Shown one piece after another: positions 44,256 to 55,409 of a stretch of 64,000 nt of DNA (the first letter of the stretch is position 1; the number at the start of each line of letters is the position of its first letter). The stretch spans positions 62,001 through 126,000 of the forward strand of contig BBYL01000010.1 in NCBI GenBank assembly GCA_001570385.1, written 5' to 3'. The notes under the pieces are model-generated. The model made no database searches. It was given only the letters and a program-made list of their open reading frames with translations, and had not been told where the DNA came from. Origin of the DNA: Microtetraspora glauca (GTDB lineage: Bacteria; Actinomycetota; Actinomycetes; Streptosporangiales; Streptosporangiaceae). A program made the position numbers and the translations under genes.

Positions 44256-44524
44256 CATGTCCGGCGGCCGGATGTCCGGAAGCGAGAAGCGAGGCCCGAT
44301 CGGGACGGCGCCGCCTGTCGTGGTCGCTCGCGGGGCTCGCGGTCCTCGCGGCCTCCGTGGTCGAGACCATGGCCGTGATCCGGCGTCCGGCGTCCTGGAC
44401 ACCGCGGCGAGCGTCCACAGCCGCGCGTGTCCTGACGCGTCCCCACTACCGCGACAGACCCGGATGCCGCCCGTACGCGAGTCGTCGGACGCGGCGCCGT
44501 CCGTACCGGGCGCGCGCAGGGAAA

Positions 44525-44552
44525 CGCCCCGGGTGGTGAACCACCCGGGGCG
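44525..44552 (-). terminator. Terminator of rho
   Basis: cgccccgggtgg and ccacccggggcg form a perfect 12-bp stem with a 4-nt loop. On the minus strand it is 18 nt past the rho stop and is followed by ttt. The 270 bp to the left (44256-44521) hold no gene I can support. Confidence 0.85.
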
Positions 44553-44569
44553 TCTCGCCGTACAGGAAC

Positions 44570-46657
44570 TCAGTCGCGGTCGTTGCTGACCGTCGTCTTC
44601 TGCACCTGGAGCAGGAACTCGGCGTTGGACTTGGTCTCCCGCATCTTCTCCAGCAGGAGCTCGAGAGCCTGCTGCATGTCGAGGGCGTGGAGCACGCGCC
44701 GCAGCTTCCAGACGATCTGGAGCTCGTCCTTCGACATGAGGATCTCCTCCTTGCGGGTGCCGGACGCGTCGACGTCCACCGCAGGGAAGATCCGCTTGTC
44801 GGCGAGGGACCGGTTGAGCTTGAGCTCCATGTTTCCGGTGCCCTTGAACTCCTCGAAGATGACCTCGTCCATCTTGGAGCCGGTCTCGACCAGCGCCGTG
44901 GCGAGGATCGTCAGGGAGCCGCCGTTCTCGATGTTGCGGGCGGCGCCGAAGAAGCGCTTCGGCGGGTACAGCGCGGTGGAGTCCACACCACCGGACAGGA
45001 TGCGGCCCGACGCGGGCGCGGCCAGGTTGTAGGCGCGGCCCAGACGGGTGATCGAGTCCAGCAGCACGACGACGTCGTGGCCGAGCTCCACCAGACGCTT
45101 GGCTCGCTCGATGGCGAGCTCGGCGACCGTGGTGTGGTCCTCGGCGGGACGGTCGAAGGTCGAGTGGATGACCTCGCCCTTGACCGACCGCTGCATGTCG
45201 GTGACCTCTTCCGGACGCTCGTCGACGAGGACGACCATCAGGTGGCACTCGGGGTTGTTGCGCGTGATCGCGTTGGCGATCGACTGCAGCACCATCGTCT
45301 TACCGGCCTTCGGCGGCGAGACGATCAGACCACGCTGGCCCTTGCCGATCGGCGAGACCAGGTCGATGATCCGCGTGGTGAGGACGTTCGGCTCGGTCTC
45401 CAGACGCAGGCGCTCCTGCGGGTAGAGCGGCGTGAGCTTGTTGAAGTCGGGCCGCTGACGGGCCTGCTCCGGCTCCATGCCGTTGACCGTGTCGAGGCGG
45501 ACGAGCGCGTTGAACTTCTCGCGCCGCTCGCCCTCGCGCGGCTGCCGGACGGCGCCGGTGACGACGTCGCCCTTGCGCAGGCCGTTGCGGCGGATCTGCG
45601 CCAGCGACACGTACACGTCGTTCGCGCCGGGCAGGTAGCCGCTGGTGCGCACGAACGCGTAGTTGTCGAGGATGTCCAGGATGCCGGCGATCGGGATGAG
45701 GACGTCGTCCTCGCTGATCACGGGCTCGTTGCTGTCGAAGCGGTCGCGGCCACGGCGGTTGCGCTCGCGGAACCGGCCGCGACGCCCACGAGCGTCGTCG
45801 CCCTGGTCGCCGCCGCGGCTGTCACCGCGATCGCCACGGCTGTCACCGCGGTCACCACGGCTGTCGCCACGGTCACCACGGCTGTCGCCACGGTCACCGC
45901 GGCTCTCGCCCCGGCTGTCACCACGGTCGCCACGGCTGTCGCGGCTGTCGCCCCGGCCGTCGCGGCCATCACGTCCGTCGCGGCCCTGCTGGTCGCGGCC
46001 ACGCGTCTGACCGTCGCCCGCGTCCGCGGCCCGCTGGTCCGTACGGCTGTCGCGGTCGCCGGAACGCTCGGCCGAGCGGTCGCGGTCGCCGGAACGCTCG
46101 CGCCGGTCGCCGCGGCCGCGCCGCTCACGGCGGTCGGACCGCTCGCCCCGGGCGTCGCCACGGGTCTCACCCTGGGCGTCGCCCTGGGGCTCGGTGGTGG
46201 CGAGGACGTCGGCACCGGCGGAGGCGCCGGTCGAGTTGGTGGCGGGAGCGGCGGCGGGAGCGCTGTCCACGCGCTCGACGGCGGGCTGCTCCTCGCGGGT
46301 CTCCACAACGGGAGCGGCGGGTGCGACGGGCTCGGCGGGCGCGGCGGCGGCGCGGGAACGTTCCCTGCGGCCTCGAGCGGGGCGTTCCGCGACGGCGACC
46401 GGCGCCTCGGCGGCCGGCTTCGGCTCCGCCTGCGCCTCTCCCGTCACTCCCTGCTTCTCCTGGATGGCCGCGATGAGCTGGCTCTTGCGCATCCGCCCGA
46501 TCCCGCTGATGCCGAGACCGGTGGCCATGGCCTGCAGCTCGGGCAGCACCATGCCGGCCAGGCCGGTGCCGGAGCGACGACGCGGTCGAGCCGGAGCAGT
46601 GGTGGGGGTGTCGCCGGCGGCCTGGCCGTCGGAGAGGAGTTCGGTGGTGTCGCTCAA
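44570..46657 (-). CDS. rho: Transcription termination factor Rho with a large Arg/Asp/Gly insertion
   Basis: 695 residues; E. coli Rho has 419. TTG 46657 is preceded by ggaagg. The N-terminal SAP-like helix bundle ([20 protein letters not shown]) is followed by ~230 residues of disordered, charged sequence, with RGDRGDS-type repeats at its end (about 45780-45960). The RNA-binding and ATPase parts are normal: [21 protein letters not shown]-loop [16 protein letters not shown], Walker [17 protein letters not shown], and R-loop/Q-loop regions. Such insertions are typical of high-GC actinobacteria and change RNA binding. Followed by a hairpin terminator. Confidence 0.97.
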   Translation of the reverse strand: MSDTTELLSDGQAAGDTPTTAPARPRRRSGTGLAGMVLPELQAMATGLGISGIGRMRKSQLIAAIQEKQGVTGEAQAEPKPAAEAPVAVAERPARGRRERSRAAAAPAEPVAPAAPVVETREEQPAVERVDSAPAAAPATNSTGASAGADVLATTEPQGDAQGETRGDARGERSDRRERRGRGDRRERSGDRDRSAERSGDRDSRTDQRAADAGDGQTRGRDQQGRDGRDGRDGRGDSRDSRGDRGDSRGESRGDRGDSRGDRGDSRGDRGDSRGDRGDSRGGDQGDDARGRRGRFRERNRRGRDRFDSNEPVISEDDVLIPIAGILDILDNYAFVRTSGYLPGANDVYVSLAQIRRNGLRKGDVVTGAVRQPREGERREKFNALVRLDTVNGMEPEQARQRPDFNKLTPLYPQERLRLETEPNVLTTRIIDLVSPIGKGQRGLIVSPPKAGKTMVLQSIANAITRNNPECHLMVVLVDERPEEVTDMQRSVKGEVIHSTFDRPAEDHTTVAELAIERAKRLVELGHDVVVLLDSITRLGRAYNLAAPASGRILSGGVDSTALYPPKRFFGAARNIENGGSLTILATALVETGSKMDEVIFEEFKGTGNMELKLNRSLADKRIFPAVDVDASGTRKEEILMSKDELQIVWKLRRVLHALDMQQALELLLEKMRETKSNAEFLLQVQKTTVSNDRD

Positions 46658-47025
46658 CTAAGGGTCCTTCCCAGGGGTCGGGCACCGGACTCGTGCGTCC
46701 TGGTGTCCCGGTGGTGCGACCCGGCGGGACAGACCGGGTCGGGCTTCGCGAATCTCAGGTGTTGATGACGCTCCGGACTCGCGAGCTGCCAGATGTCGAA
46801 GTGGTTCGAACGCGCATGCCTCCGAGAACCCCACCTCTCGTCACGCCGAACGGGGCAACGGGAGGAAACGGTTTCGGGAAAATCGCCCTGCCCGCGTCGA
46901 AGGACGCGGAGCGAAGTGCAGCGATGTGCGAATGACAAGCACGCACCCAACACGGGGGCACCTGGTGCGGCTATCAGCCTAACATCACCAGCGCACACAG
47001 CTATTCCCTGGAGGTCGAAGAGGCA
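46658..47025 (-). promoter_or_regulatory. 368-bp gap upstream of rho (leader/promoter region)
   Basis: No frame looks like a real protein. The right end is A+T-richer (gatgttaggctgatagcc on the minus strand) with taggct as possible -10. The resulting 5' leader of about 300 nt is long; autoregulation of rho through its leader is known in other bacteria. Confidence 0.45.
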
Positions 47026-47973
47026 TCAGCGTGTCTCGGGAAACTGAACGCCCGCACCATTCAGGTCGACGTTCAACGGCTGGATGAGCCAGTCCGTACC
47101 CACTTCTGGTGCGATCAAATCCTCGGTGTCCGATGTGGAAAACGCAAGGACCGTCGGACCCGCTCCCGAGACGACCGCGGGAACTCCCGCGGCGCGCAGC
47201 CGTCGTACCAGGTCGGCGGTCCGCGGCATTGCGGGCGCACGATAGTCCTGGTGGAGGCGGTCTTCGGTGGCGGCGAGAAGCAGGCCGGATTCCGGCATCC
47301 GGGTCAGCGCCGCGATGAGCAGCGCCGCCCGCCCCGCGTTGACGGCGGCGTCGGCGTGCGGGACGTCCTTCGGCAGGAGTCCGCGCGCCTCCTCCGTCGA
47401 CAACCGGAAGGCCGGGATCAACACGACCGGCCGGATGTCGCCGTGCGGGGCGAGCTTCACCATACGTGCTGTTCCGGACTGCTCGGTCCACGCGATGGTC
47501 AGCCCGCCCGCGAGGCACGGCGCCACGTTGTCCGGATGGCCTTCCAGCTCCGTGGCCAGCGCGAACGCCTCGTCATCCGACATGGTCGGCGGCTCCGCCG
47601 GGGTGCCGGCCGTACCGGCGACGGCGGGTGCGAGCGCACGCGCGGCGAGGATGCCGGCGCAGATGGCGGCGGAGGACGAGCCGAGCCCGCGCGCGTGCGG
47701 GATGCGGTTGCGGCAGCGGAGGGCGATGCCGGCGGGCTGCGGGACGCCGATGCGGTCGAACGTGGCCCGCATGGTCTTGATGATCAGATGGCCCTCGCCC
47801 GCGTCCAGCTCTCCCTCGCCCTGGCCCTCGACCTCGATGGTCACGCCGTCGCCGGTGAGCGCGGCCTCGACCTCGTCGTACAGGTCGAGCGCGATGCCGA
47901 GGGTGTCGAATCCGGGCCCGAGGTTGGCGCTCGTCGCCGGAACCCGGACGAGGACGCTGTTGCTAGCGGTCAT
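47026..47973 (-). CDS. thrB: Homoserine kinase
   Basis: 315 residues. GHMP kinase that phosphorylates homoserine for threonine synthesis. Motif 1 RVPATSANLGPGFDTLGIAL; ATP-binding motif 2 NRIPHARGLGSSSAAICAGI; motif 3 region GVPAVVSGAGPTVLAFS. ATG 47973. It follows thrC after a gap with two hairpins. Confidence 0.95.
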   Translation of the reverse strand: MTASNSVLVRVPATSANLGPGFDTLGIALDLYDEVEAALTGDGVTIEVEGQGEGELDAGEGHLIIKTMRATFDRIGVPQPAGIALRCRNRIPHARGLGSSSAAICAGILAARALAPAVAGTAGTPAEPPTMSDDEAFALATELEGHPDNVAPCLAGGLTIAWTEQSGTARMVKLAPHGDIRPVVLIPAFRLSTEEARGLLPKDVPHADAAVNAGRAALLIAALTRMPESGLLLAATEDRLHQDYRAPAMPRTADLVRRLRAAGVPAVVSGAGPTVLAFSTSDTEDLIAPEVGTDWLIQPLNVDLNGAGVQFPETR

Positions 47974-48011
47974 TCATCACCAGAATCCACTACATGATCA
48001 GGACGGGATCG

Positions 48012-48087
48012 GCGCCGGCCGGGCGGCCGTACCGGCGCCGGGTGCGCGACGGGGAACGGCGCGGGCCGGAGAGCCGGCGCCGTTCCG
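48012..48087 (-). promoter_or_regulatory. Tandem hairpins in the thrC-thrB gap
   Basis: Hairpin A: ggcgccgg (48012-48019) with ccggcgcc (48033-48040). Hairpin B: ggaacggcgc (48054-48063) with gcgccgttcc (48078-48087), with a further inner pairing. No T-run. They may reduce thrB relative to thrC or stabilise the upstream message. Confidence 0.6.
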
Positions 48088-48101
48088 GTGGTCGCGCGGG
48101 G

Positions 48102-49160
<1,059 letters not shown>

Positions 49161-49394
49161 GATCGCTCCTTCTACGCGGGCTCCGTCACACGGGCCCACC
49201 TGCGGTATCAGCCATCGAGTTTACGGCCAACCGCTCTACCTGCGGGATCCGCTGTCCAGCTTATGGACATATTTATGGACATGCTGACGAGATACCGGGA
49301 TTACTGAATGTTCCAGCTATCAGCGAACTACAAGTCAGCTTCGCTAGGGTCGATCCCTAACTTGACTCGACCAGTGACAAGCGAGGAGGGGGTC
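49161..49394. promoter_or_regulatory. Divergent control region between thrC and the glycosyltransferase cluster
   Basis: Contains a direct repeat ttatggacat (49261-49270 and 49273-49282, 12-bp period) and a palindrome taggg-tcgat-cccta (49345-49359), the latter 36 bp before the GTG start at 49395. Both are A+T-richer than the surroundings. They may control the glycosyltransferase or thrC. Confidence 0.5.
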
Positions 49395-51089
49395 GTGACG
49401 GGCGACGAGACCCGGCCGAGGATTCGGCACAACGACTATTCTCCCCTGACCCCCGCGCCGATCGGCCGGTGGCGTCCCGAGCTGCCGGTCAGCGTGATCA
49501 TCCCGGCGCACGGTGGCCAGCACCGGCTCGACCTCGCCCTCGCCTCCCTCGCGGCGCAGACCTATCCGGCCCACCTGACAGAGGTCGTCATCGTCGACGA
49601 CGGCAGCTCGCCGCCCCTGCGATTACCGGAGATCCGCCCGGAGAACACCCGGATGATCGCCACCACGAACGGCTGGGGCCCGGGGCACGCCTTCAACACC
49701 GGCGTCGCCGCGACGGAAGGGACGGTCGTGCAGCGCCTGGACGCCGACATGGTCGTCCATCGCGAGCACCTGGAGGCGCTGCTGCGCTGGCACCACCTGA
49801 CCGACTATCTGGTCACGATCGGCGCCAAGCGGTTCATCGAGGAGCCTCCCGTCACCGCCGCCGAGGTCCACCAGGCCGTCGCCGGGGGCACGCTGAAGCG
49901 GCTCTTCGACCCCGACAAGGCGATTCCCAGCACGACGGAGATGACCATCCTCCGCCTGGACGGCCTGCGGAGCAGCAAGAATCCCTACCACGTCTGCACC
50001 GGCCCCACTCTTTCCCTCTATCGCACGCTTTTTCGCGAGATAGGTGGATTCGATCAGGAGGTCCAGCGGGGCGAGGACACGGAGCTGGGATACCGGCTGG
50101 CCCAGGCGGGGGCGGTCTTCGTGCCGGACCTCGAGGCGCGTGCCGTCCATCTCGGCCTGCCCGCGCAGCGGCGCGACCGCGGAGCGACCGTCCGGGCCGT
50201 CGAGCCCTACCTGGCCCATCGCGTGCCGCTGCGCCGTGATCTGCGCAAGGAGCGGGGCCGGCGCTGGCGGGTGCCGTACGTCGAGGTGGTCCTGCGCGTG
50301 GCCGAGGCCGGCGAGCGGGAGACACGCGCGGCGGTGAACGCGGCGCTGGACGGGACGCTGCCCGACGTCGCGGTCACGCTGGTCGCGCCGTGGTCCGCGC
50401 TGCCCACCGGACGCCATTCCGTGCTGGAGGCCCCGGGCTTCGAGTTGCGCATGATTCGGGAGGGATTCCACGACGACCCGCGCGTACGGCTGGCCGAGGA
50501 CGTGACGCCGAGCGCGGCGCCCGTGCCGTTCCGCTACTCGGGTCCCGTGGACGTGCCACCGGCACCGGCGACGCTGGAGCGGATGGTCAAGGCGCTGCTC
50601 GACGAACGGCTCGGCCTGCTCGTGGTCGATTTCCCCGACGGTCGCACCGCGACTCTGGAACGTACCGAAGCCGTCGGCCGGGCCCGCCTGCTGGCCGCAC
50701 CCGGCGAGCCGCTCGCGGACGTCATCCACCAGACCCACGGCGTACGGCACAGCCCGGCCGGGGACTTCTGGCCCTCGCTCGCGGGACGACCCGCCGTCAC
50801 ACCTGCCCCTTCGCAGGCTCCAGCGAGTGGGGGCCGTCCGCTCGACGGCCGTTCCTCGGGAGCGTCTCCCTCCGAGACCGGGAGATCACAGCCCGCAGAG
50901 TCACGGCCTGGCTCACAGCCTGAGTCACGGCCTGGATCAGGGTCCGAGTTGCGGGCGAGCACGGCGTTGTCGGCGGAGACGCGGTCCGCGATGGCCGGGC
51001 TCACTCAGGCGTGGACGCCTGGAGGAGCCCGTCGGGAGCGTTCCTGGATCCGGCGGGTGCGCACGGCTCTCCGAAGCCGCTACCTCTGA
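49395..51089 (+). CDS. Family 2 glycosyltransferase, type A of the cluster
   Basis: 564 residues from GTG 49395 (gaggaggggg upstream). GT-A fold: VSVIIPAHGGQHRLDLALAS, VVIVDDGSSPPLRLPEI, QRLDADMVVHREHLEALLRW (DxD) and RGEDTELGYRLAQAGAVFV. Starts with IRHNDYSPLTP as do the other type A members. After the catalytic part comes a second domain (VPYVEVVLRVAEAGERETRA) and a Pro/Ser/Gln-rich tail with SQPESRPGS repeats ending in a basic helix. It lacks the W-rich coiled coil of its paralogues. Single gene, convergent with the propeller protein. Confidence 0.88.
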   Translation: MTGDETRPRIRHNDYSPLTPAPIGRWRPELPVSVIIPAHGGQHRLDLALASLAAQTYPAHLTEVVIVDDGSSPPLRLPEIRPENTRMIATTNGWGPGHAFNTGVAATEGTVVQRLDADMVVHREHLEALLRWHHLTDYLVTIGAKRFIEEPPVTAAEVHQAVAGGTLKRLFDPDKAIPSTTEMTILRLDGLRSSKNPYHVCTGPTLSLYRTLFREIGGFDQEVQRGEDTELGYRLAQAGAVFVPDLEARAVHLGLPAQRRDRGATVRAVEPYLAHRVPLRRDLRKERGRRWRVPYVEVVLRVAEAGERETRAAVNAALDGTLPDVAVTLVAPWSALPTGRHSVLEAPGFELRMIREGFHDDPRVRLAEDVTPSAAPVPFRYSGPVDVPPAPATLERMVKALLDERLGLLVVDFPDGRTATLERTEAVGRARLLAAPGEPLADVIHQTHGVRHSPAGDFWPSLAGRPAVTPAPSQAPASGGRPLDGRSSGASPSETGRSQPAESRPGSQPESRPGSGSELRASTALSAETRSAMAGLTQAWTPGGARRERSWIRRVRTALRSRYL

Positions 51090-51146
51090 CGCCACCCTCT
51101 CCGGCTCACGGGGCGCCATGATCGTGCGGATACGCGGCTTGAACGA

Positions 51147-52169
51147 TCAGTGACCCACCGGCATCGACGCCCCGCCCGGGAGCTCCCACCACGAGCCCTT
51201 CGTGAACCCGAAGGAGTCCACCGCGCGCATGGCGCCGGTCCGGATGCCGACGGTCCGCTTCACCGCACCCAGCCAACCGCCCTTGTCCGCGCGGACGCTC
51301 CAGAACGTGAGTGCGCCGGTGGTATCCCAGAACAGGCTCTGCGCTTTCTCCTTCGGGAAGACTCCGAGGCGGATTCCCTTGGTGAGGGTGCCGGACGCCA
51401 GGTCATAGGTGCGCAGACGCCACACGTCCGACCCGACGGTGGCGATCAGTACCACCGTCCTGCCGTCGGCGGCCAGGGCGACCGGATAGGCGTCGGACAC
51501 CGCCTTCGGCACGATCCGGCTCGCTGTCGTGCGGCCGTCGGCATCGAGGACGGCGAACGTCGTGGGACCGGTGTCGGTACCGGTGCTCCGATCGACGAGC
51601 ACGTGTTTGCCACCAGGGCTGAAGCTCAGCACCGAGTCGCTTTCGGAGACCGGGAACACCTTGCCGGTCTCGACGTTGGCGACCACGCTCGGGAGCGTGA
51701 CGGCCTTGTCCTCGTCGCCGTCCTCAAGGTAGGTGACCTCGACGATCGAACCGTCGGGAGACAGCGTGGTGCCGACGTCGTCCAGGGTCAGGCCCCTGGG
51801 CGCGGTGGCGGCCGTGCCCGGCAGCGGACGGATCCGGCCACTGCCGACGTCGTGGACCACAAGCCTGCCGTCCTTGACGTAGTGCGCGACACGGCCGTCG
51901 GCGCTGATCCCGAGCAACGTTGTCTCGCCCGTATTCCCCTTGATCAGTTTGATGGTCTTGCCGCTGCGCATGACCAGCGTCCATGTGTCGCAGGAGGCCG
52001 TGCCCGTGCCGGGCTTCTTGGGGCATTCCGTGAGCCGGGCATACCGGACGGTGTCCGGGGCCGACGGGACTCCCGTGAACGCCTGCGCCTGGGGAGTGAT
52101 CACGCTGGAGACGGTGGTGACGGTCAGAAACAGCGCGGCGAGACCGCGCTCAGAGCAGTTGCGGCTCAT
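51147..52169 (-). CDS. Secreted WD40/TolB-like protein
   Basis: 340 residues. Signal peptide ERGLAALFLTVTTVSSVITP, QAQA with a cut near AQA-FTG. The mature chain has repeated beta units of about 40-45 residues: GISADGRVAHYVKDGRLVVH, TTLSPDGSIVEVTYLEDGDE, LSFSPGGKHVLVDRSTGTDT, ALAADGRTVVLIATVGSDVW. This is the pattern of TolB/PD40 beta-propellers. Two Cys (ECPKKPGTGTASC) may form a disulfide. No enzyme motif. Possibly a surface-glycan-associated protein, given its place in the GT cluster. The 262-bp gap 52170-52431 holds no gene. Confidence 0.82.
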   Translation of the reverse strand: MSRNCSERGLAALFLTVTTVSSVITPQAQAFTGVPSAPDTVRYARLTECPKKPGTGTASCDTWTLVMRSGKTIKLIKGNTGETTLLGISADGRVAHYVKDGRLVVHDVGSGRIRPLPGTAATAPRGLTLDDVGTTLSPDGSIVEVTYLEDGDEDKAVTLPSVVANVETGKVFPVSESDSVLSFSPGGKHVLVDRSTGTDTGPTTFAVLDADGRTTASRIVPKAVSDAYPVALAADGRTVVLIATVGSDVWRLRTYDLASGTLTKGIRLGVFPKEKAQSLFWDTTGALTFWSVRADKGGWLGAVKRTVGIRTGAMRAVDSFGFTKGSWWELPGGASMPVGH

Positions 52170-52431
52170 CGGATATTCCTCTCGCTATCCGATCAGATAC
52201 GACGCGGACGCGAAAAGTTGTGCTTCACATCGACAGACTTCCCTTCTCCACCGCCCCGGCCGCTTTCCGGGTTCGGCCGCCGCCGTGCTTTCACCCGTCA
52301 AGGCCGTACGGAACACCGGCGACCGCGCATGACGGCCGCCGGAAAGCGCGGGAGAGGCTCTCCCCTGCCTCATGGGTTCTCGCCGCCTTGCCGCGCGGGC
52401 TCTCACCTCGTCACGCGGGCTCTCACAGCAG

Positions 52432-54273
52432 CTATCGATAGATCACGCGGCGGACGATGGCCTTGATGCTCCGTTTCCGGCGTAGCGTGCCGATCTCCTT
52501 GCGCAGGGAGCCGACCTCGCGGCGCAGTTCCACTGCGGATTTCCGCCATTTGGCCGCTTCGTCGCGCCATTTCCCGACCTGGCCGCGTAACCGCTCGACC
52601 TCCTTGGTGAGCTTGGCCACCTCGGCCTCCGCCTCCACCCTGGCCCGGTAGGCGCTGCGCCTGCCGACGGGAGCGGGCGCCTCCTCCGCCGGGAGGATGC
52701 CGAGAGGGCGTCCGTCGAGCCACACCGCGCCGAACGTGTCCGCCACGGCGTCGTCCAGCGCCTCCTGCGACGTCGCCTCCGCCGACTCGGCGACAGCGGA
52801 GACGTCCGGGATGCGGTGGGCGGCACCGTGGGCACCGTCGTGCATGACGTCCTGCGCGGCAGCGTGGGCGGCGTTCTGGGCGGGGTCCACGAGGAAGGCC
52901 GCCCGGCTGAACGCCGCCGTGCGCTCCAACCGCGCCACCGCCACGCCGCCGGAGTTCACCGTGGCGGAGTCCGCGGGTCCGGAATCCATCGTGCCGGACT
53001 CCGCACCGCCGTCCTCCCCACCGCCGACGGGGCCGATGCCATCTTCTGCCAGGAGGACGCTGACCAGGCCGAGCGCCCGCTCCTCCATGACGTCGAGGAG
53101 CCGCGCCAGGGAGTCCTCTCCGAGTGCCCACCCGGCGGGGACGCGCAACCGGAACGGCGCCGGAGCTCCCGACTCGGTGAACCGTACGCGCGCCTCGTGG
53201 GCGTAGTGGCCGCGGACGAGCGTGCGGTCGAGGCACGGATCGGTCAGCGGCGCCCGCCGTTCCCGCACCTCCGGCTCGGGCACTCCGGTCACGGCCACCG
53301 CCACGTCGGGGACGGTGCCCGCGAGCGCGGTGTCCACCGTGGCCCGAACGTCCTCGTAGGTGGCGTTCCCGCCGTCCACCACCACCTCGACGTACGGCAC
53401 GAGCCACTGCCGTGACGGGTGGGAACGGAGCCAGCGGTACTGCGCGACACGGTCGGCGACGAAGGCGTGGCTGACCCGGGTGACCGGGTCCATGTTCCGC
53501 ATCCGCATCGTCGGGCCGAGGTGGTAGGCCCGGGACCGCGGTTCCGGGACGAACACCGCGCCCGCCTGGGCCAGCCGGTATCCCATCTCGGTGTCCTGGC
53601 CGAGCATCAGGTCGGTGTCCATCGGGCCGGCCATCTCGATCAGCCGCCGGCTGACGGAGGTCGATCCCCCGACGTGCAGGCTGTACGCGCGGCGCGCGTC
53701 ACGCAGTCCACCCGTGCGCTCCACGAGGTCGACGATCCAGCCGTGCGGATCGGCGGGTTCGAAGATCGCGGCCAGCCCGTCGGCGGCCGCGATGTCGGCG
53801 GGCCGGGGCGGCGGCACCGTGGTGAACCGCAGGTATCCCGTCACGGAGAGGTAGGGGGCGAGGTGGTGCCAGCGCATCTGCGCCTCGACGGCGTCGCGCT
53901 CCAGCACGACGTCGGAGTCCAGCCAGTGGACGACGTCGCCGCCGGACGCGGCCAGTCCCGCGTTCCTGGCGTCCGCCCGGCCGGGCGTCTCGCACCTGAT
54001 CAGGCGGGTGCCGACGGGCCTCAGCTCGGGAAGGCGCAGCGCCGGGGTGGTGCCGTTGTCCACGACCAGGACCTCGGTGAGCTCCGCGGGATAGGTCTGG
54101 ACGGCGAGCCCGGCCAGCACGAGGTCGAGCTTGTCCTGCCCGCCGTAGGCGGGGATGACGACGCTCACCCGCAGCCGCGGCGTCCAGGACCCCAGCTCGG
54201 GGGGCGTGAGGATCGAGTAGTCGTTCCCTCTGATCCGGGGGCGGGCCCCCGTACCGGCACTCTCGTCGATCAA
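52432..54273 (-). CDS. Family 2 glycosyltransferase, type A with C-terminal coiled coil
   Basis: 613 residues from TTG 54273, which overlaps the stop of the preceding GT (TTGA); GGAG is just upstream. PRIRGNDYSILTPPELGSW, VSVVIPAYGGQDKLDLVLAG, VLVVDNGTTPALRLPE, VVHWLDSDVVLERDAVEAQM (DSD) and LGQDTEMGYRLAQAGAVFV are the family motifs. The tail AKLTKEVERLRGQVGKWRDE, AAKWRKSAVELRREVGSLRK is a long coiled coil. It pairs with the type B gene upstream, a pattern repeated at 58-62 kb. Sugar and acceptor unknown. Confidence 0.88.
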   Translation of the reverse strand: MIDESAGTGARPRIRGNDYSILTPPELGSWTPRLRVSVVIPAYGGQDKLDLVLAGLAVQTYPAELTEVLVVDNGTTPALRLPELRPVGTRLIRCETPGRADARNAGLAASGGDVVHWLDSDVVLERDAVEAQMRWHHLAPYLSVTGYLRFTTVPPPRPADIAAADGLAAIFEPADPHGWIVDLVERTGGLRDARRAYSLHVGGSTSVSRRLIEMAGPMDTDLMLGQDTEMGYRLAQAGAVFVPEPRSRAYHLGPTMRMRNMDPVTRVSHAFVADRVAQYRWLRSHPSRQWLVPYVEVVVDGGNATYEDVRATVDTALAGTVPDVAVAVTGVPEPEVRERRAPLTDPCLDRTLVRGHYAHEARVRFTESGAPAPFRLRVPAGWALGEDSLARLLDVMEERALGLVSVLLAEDGIGPVGGGEDGGAESGTMDSGPADSATVNSGGVAVARLERTAAFSRAAFLVDPAQNAAHAAAQDVMHDGAHGAAHRIPDVSAVAESAEATSQEALDDAVADTFGAVWLDGRPLGILPAEEAPAPVGRRSAYRARVEAEAEVAKLTKEVERLRGQVGKWRDEAAKWRKSAVELRREVGSLRKEIGTLRRKRSIKAIVRRVIYR

Positions 54274-55409
54274 TGGGCCCGCTCCAGGATGCGGCTGGGC
54301 GTGCGGCCCCGCCATTGGTTGGTCGCGACCTTCAGGAAGTGCGCGAGCGGCAGCCGCCAGGTGTGCTGGGCCGCCGTCGACCGCCGGAGCATGTAGCCGA
54401 GGCCGTGTGTCCGGTAGATGCGGGCGCCCGCGGCCTTGGCCGCCTTGAGCATCCCCTCGTCGACCGCGCGCGGCACGGGCGGAAATCCGGTGAAGGCGGC
54501 GCGGTCGAGCAGGATGGTGCCGCCCGCGACGTGCCGGTGCCAGACCTCGCTCCTGTAGTCGGTGCGCCTGACGGTGAGGTTCAACGGTTCGAGGTAGAAG
54601 AATTCGGCCGTCGTGCCGACGATGTCCGCGCCCGAATAGGACCGGGCGAGCAGCAGGTCGGCGAGATGCTCGGGGCCGTACCAGTCGTCGTCGTCCCATT
54701 TGGCGAGGAAGTCTCCGCTCGCGCGGCGGGCCGCCTCGTTGAGCACGTCTCCGAACACGGTCCCTCCGTCCGCCTCGATCACCTCGACGGGGAAGGGCAG
54801 TCCCTGGGCCGCCCGCCGTACGACGTCGGCGGGATAGCCGTGGGCGGCGAAGACGACCTCGACGTCCACGTGCCGCTGCCCGGCGATCTGGGCCAGGGCC
54901 CACGCCGCCATCGACGGCCTCCTGCTGGCCAGGATCACGCTGACCGTCCCCGTCGTACGGTTCGCGGCGAGGGCGTGGCGGCGGAGCCGTACGCTGTGCT
55001 CCTCCCGGCGGAGGTCGGCGACGGAGACACCGGCGGTGTCGGTTTCCGGTTCCAGCCAGCCGGACGAGGTGAGCAGTCCGGCCAGCCCGGGGTCCTCGGC
55101 GGCGAGCCACGCCGGCACCCTCTCCGCGTGCAGTGGCACGCCCGCCGCCGCGAGCCGCGTCACGGCGTCAAGGGATCCGATGTCATGCGGCTCGGCGCGG
55201 GCGGCTCCGGCGAGGTCGGCGTCGCCGCCGTGCGGGGCGCGTTCCGGCCAGGAGAAGCGGATGCCCTTGAACCCGCGCAGCCGCGTCACGGCCTCTCCGA
55301 TCGGGCCGTCGGGAAAGGGAGTTCCGGCGATGAGCCACCGACTCCCGTCCCAGGTGGCGGCCGCCAGTTCGGCGTCTGCGCAGCTCAGGAACCCCTGGGG
55401 GCTCGTCAT
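54270..55409 (-). CDS. Family 2 glycosyltransferase, type B
   Basis: 379 residues from ATG 55409 (aggacgg upstream). An N-terminal ~150-residue domain with LRREEHSVRLRRHAL precedes a GT-A domain: VSVILASRRPSMAAWALAQI, EVVFAAHGYPADVVRR, FLAKWDDDDWYGPEHLADLL with the DDDDWYG signature, HRHVAGGTILLDRAAF and YRTHGLGYMLRR. The same architecture occurs in the second half of the gene at 58448. It is translationally coupled to the type A gene downstream. Confidence 0.87.
   Translation of the reverse strand: MTSPQGFLSCADAELAAATWDGSRWLIAGTPFPDGPIGEAVTRLRGFKGIRFSWPERAPHGGDADLAGAARAEPHDIGSLDAVTRLAAAGVPLHAERVPAWLAAEDPGLAGLLTSSGWLEPETDTAGVSVADLRREEHSVRLRRHALAANRTTGTVSVILASRRPSMAAWALAQIAGQRHVDVEVVFAAHGYPADVVRRAAQGLPFPVEVIEADGGTVFGDVLNEAARRASGDFLAKWDDDDWYGPEHLADLLLARSYSGADIVGTTAEFFYLEPLNLTVRRTDYRSEVWHRHVAGGTILLDRAAFTGFPPVPRAVDEGMLKAAKAAGARIYRTHGLGYMLRRSTAAQHTWRLPLAHFLKVATNQWRGRTPSRILERAH

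Noticed and set aside
52432..55110. Extension of the type A glycosyltransferase frame upstream of 54273
   Set aside because: The extra ~280 residues overlap the type B gene in another frame and are Arg/Pro-rich; the TTGA overlap and conserved IRGNDY start mark the true beginning.
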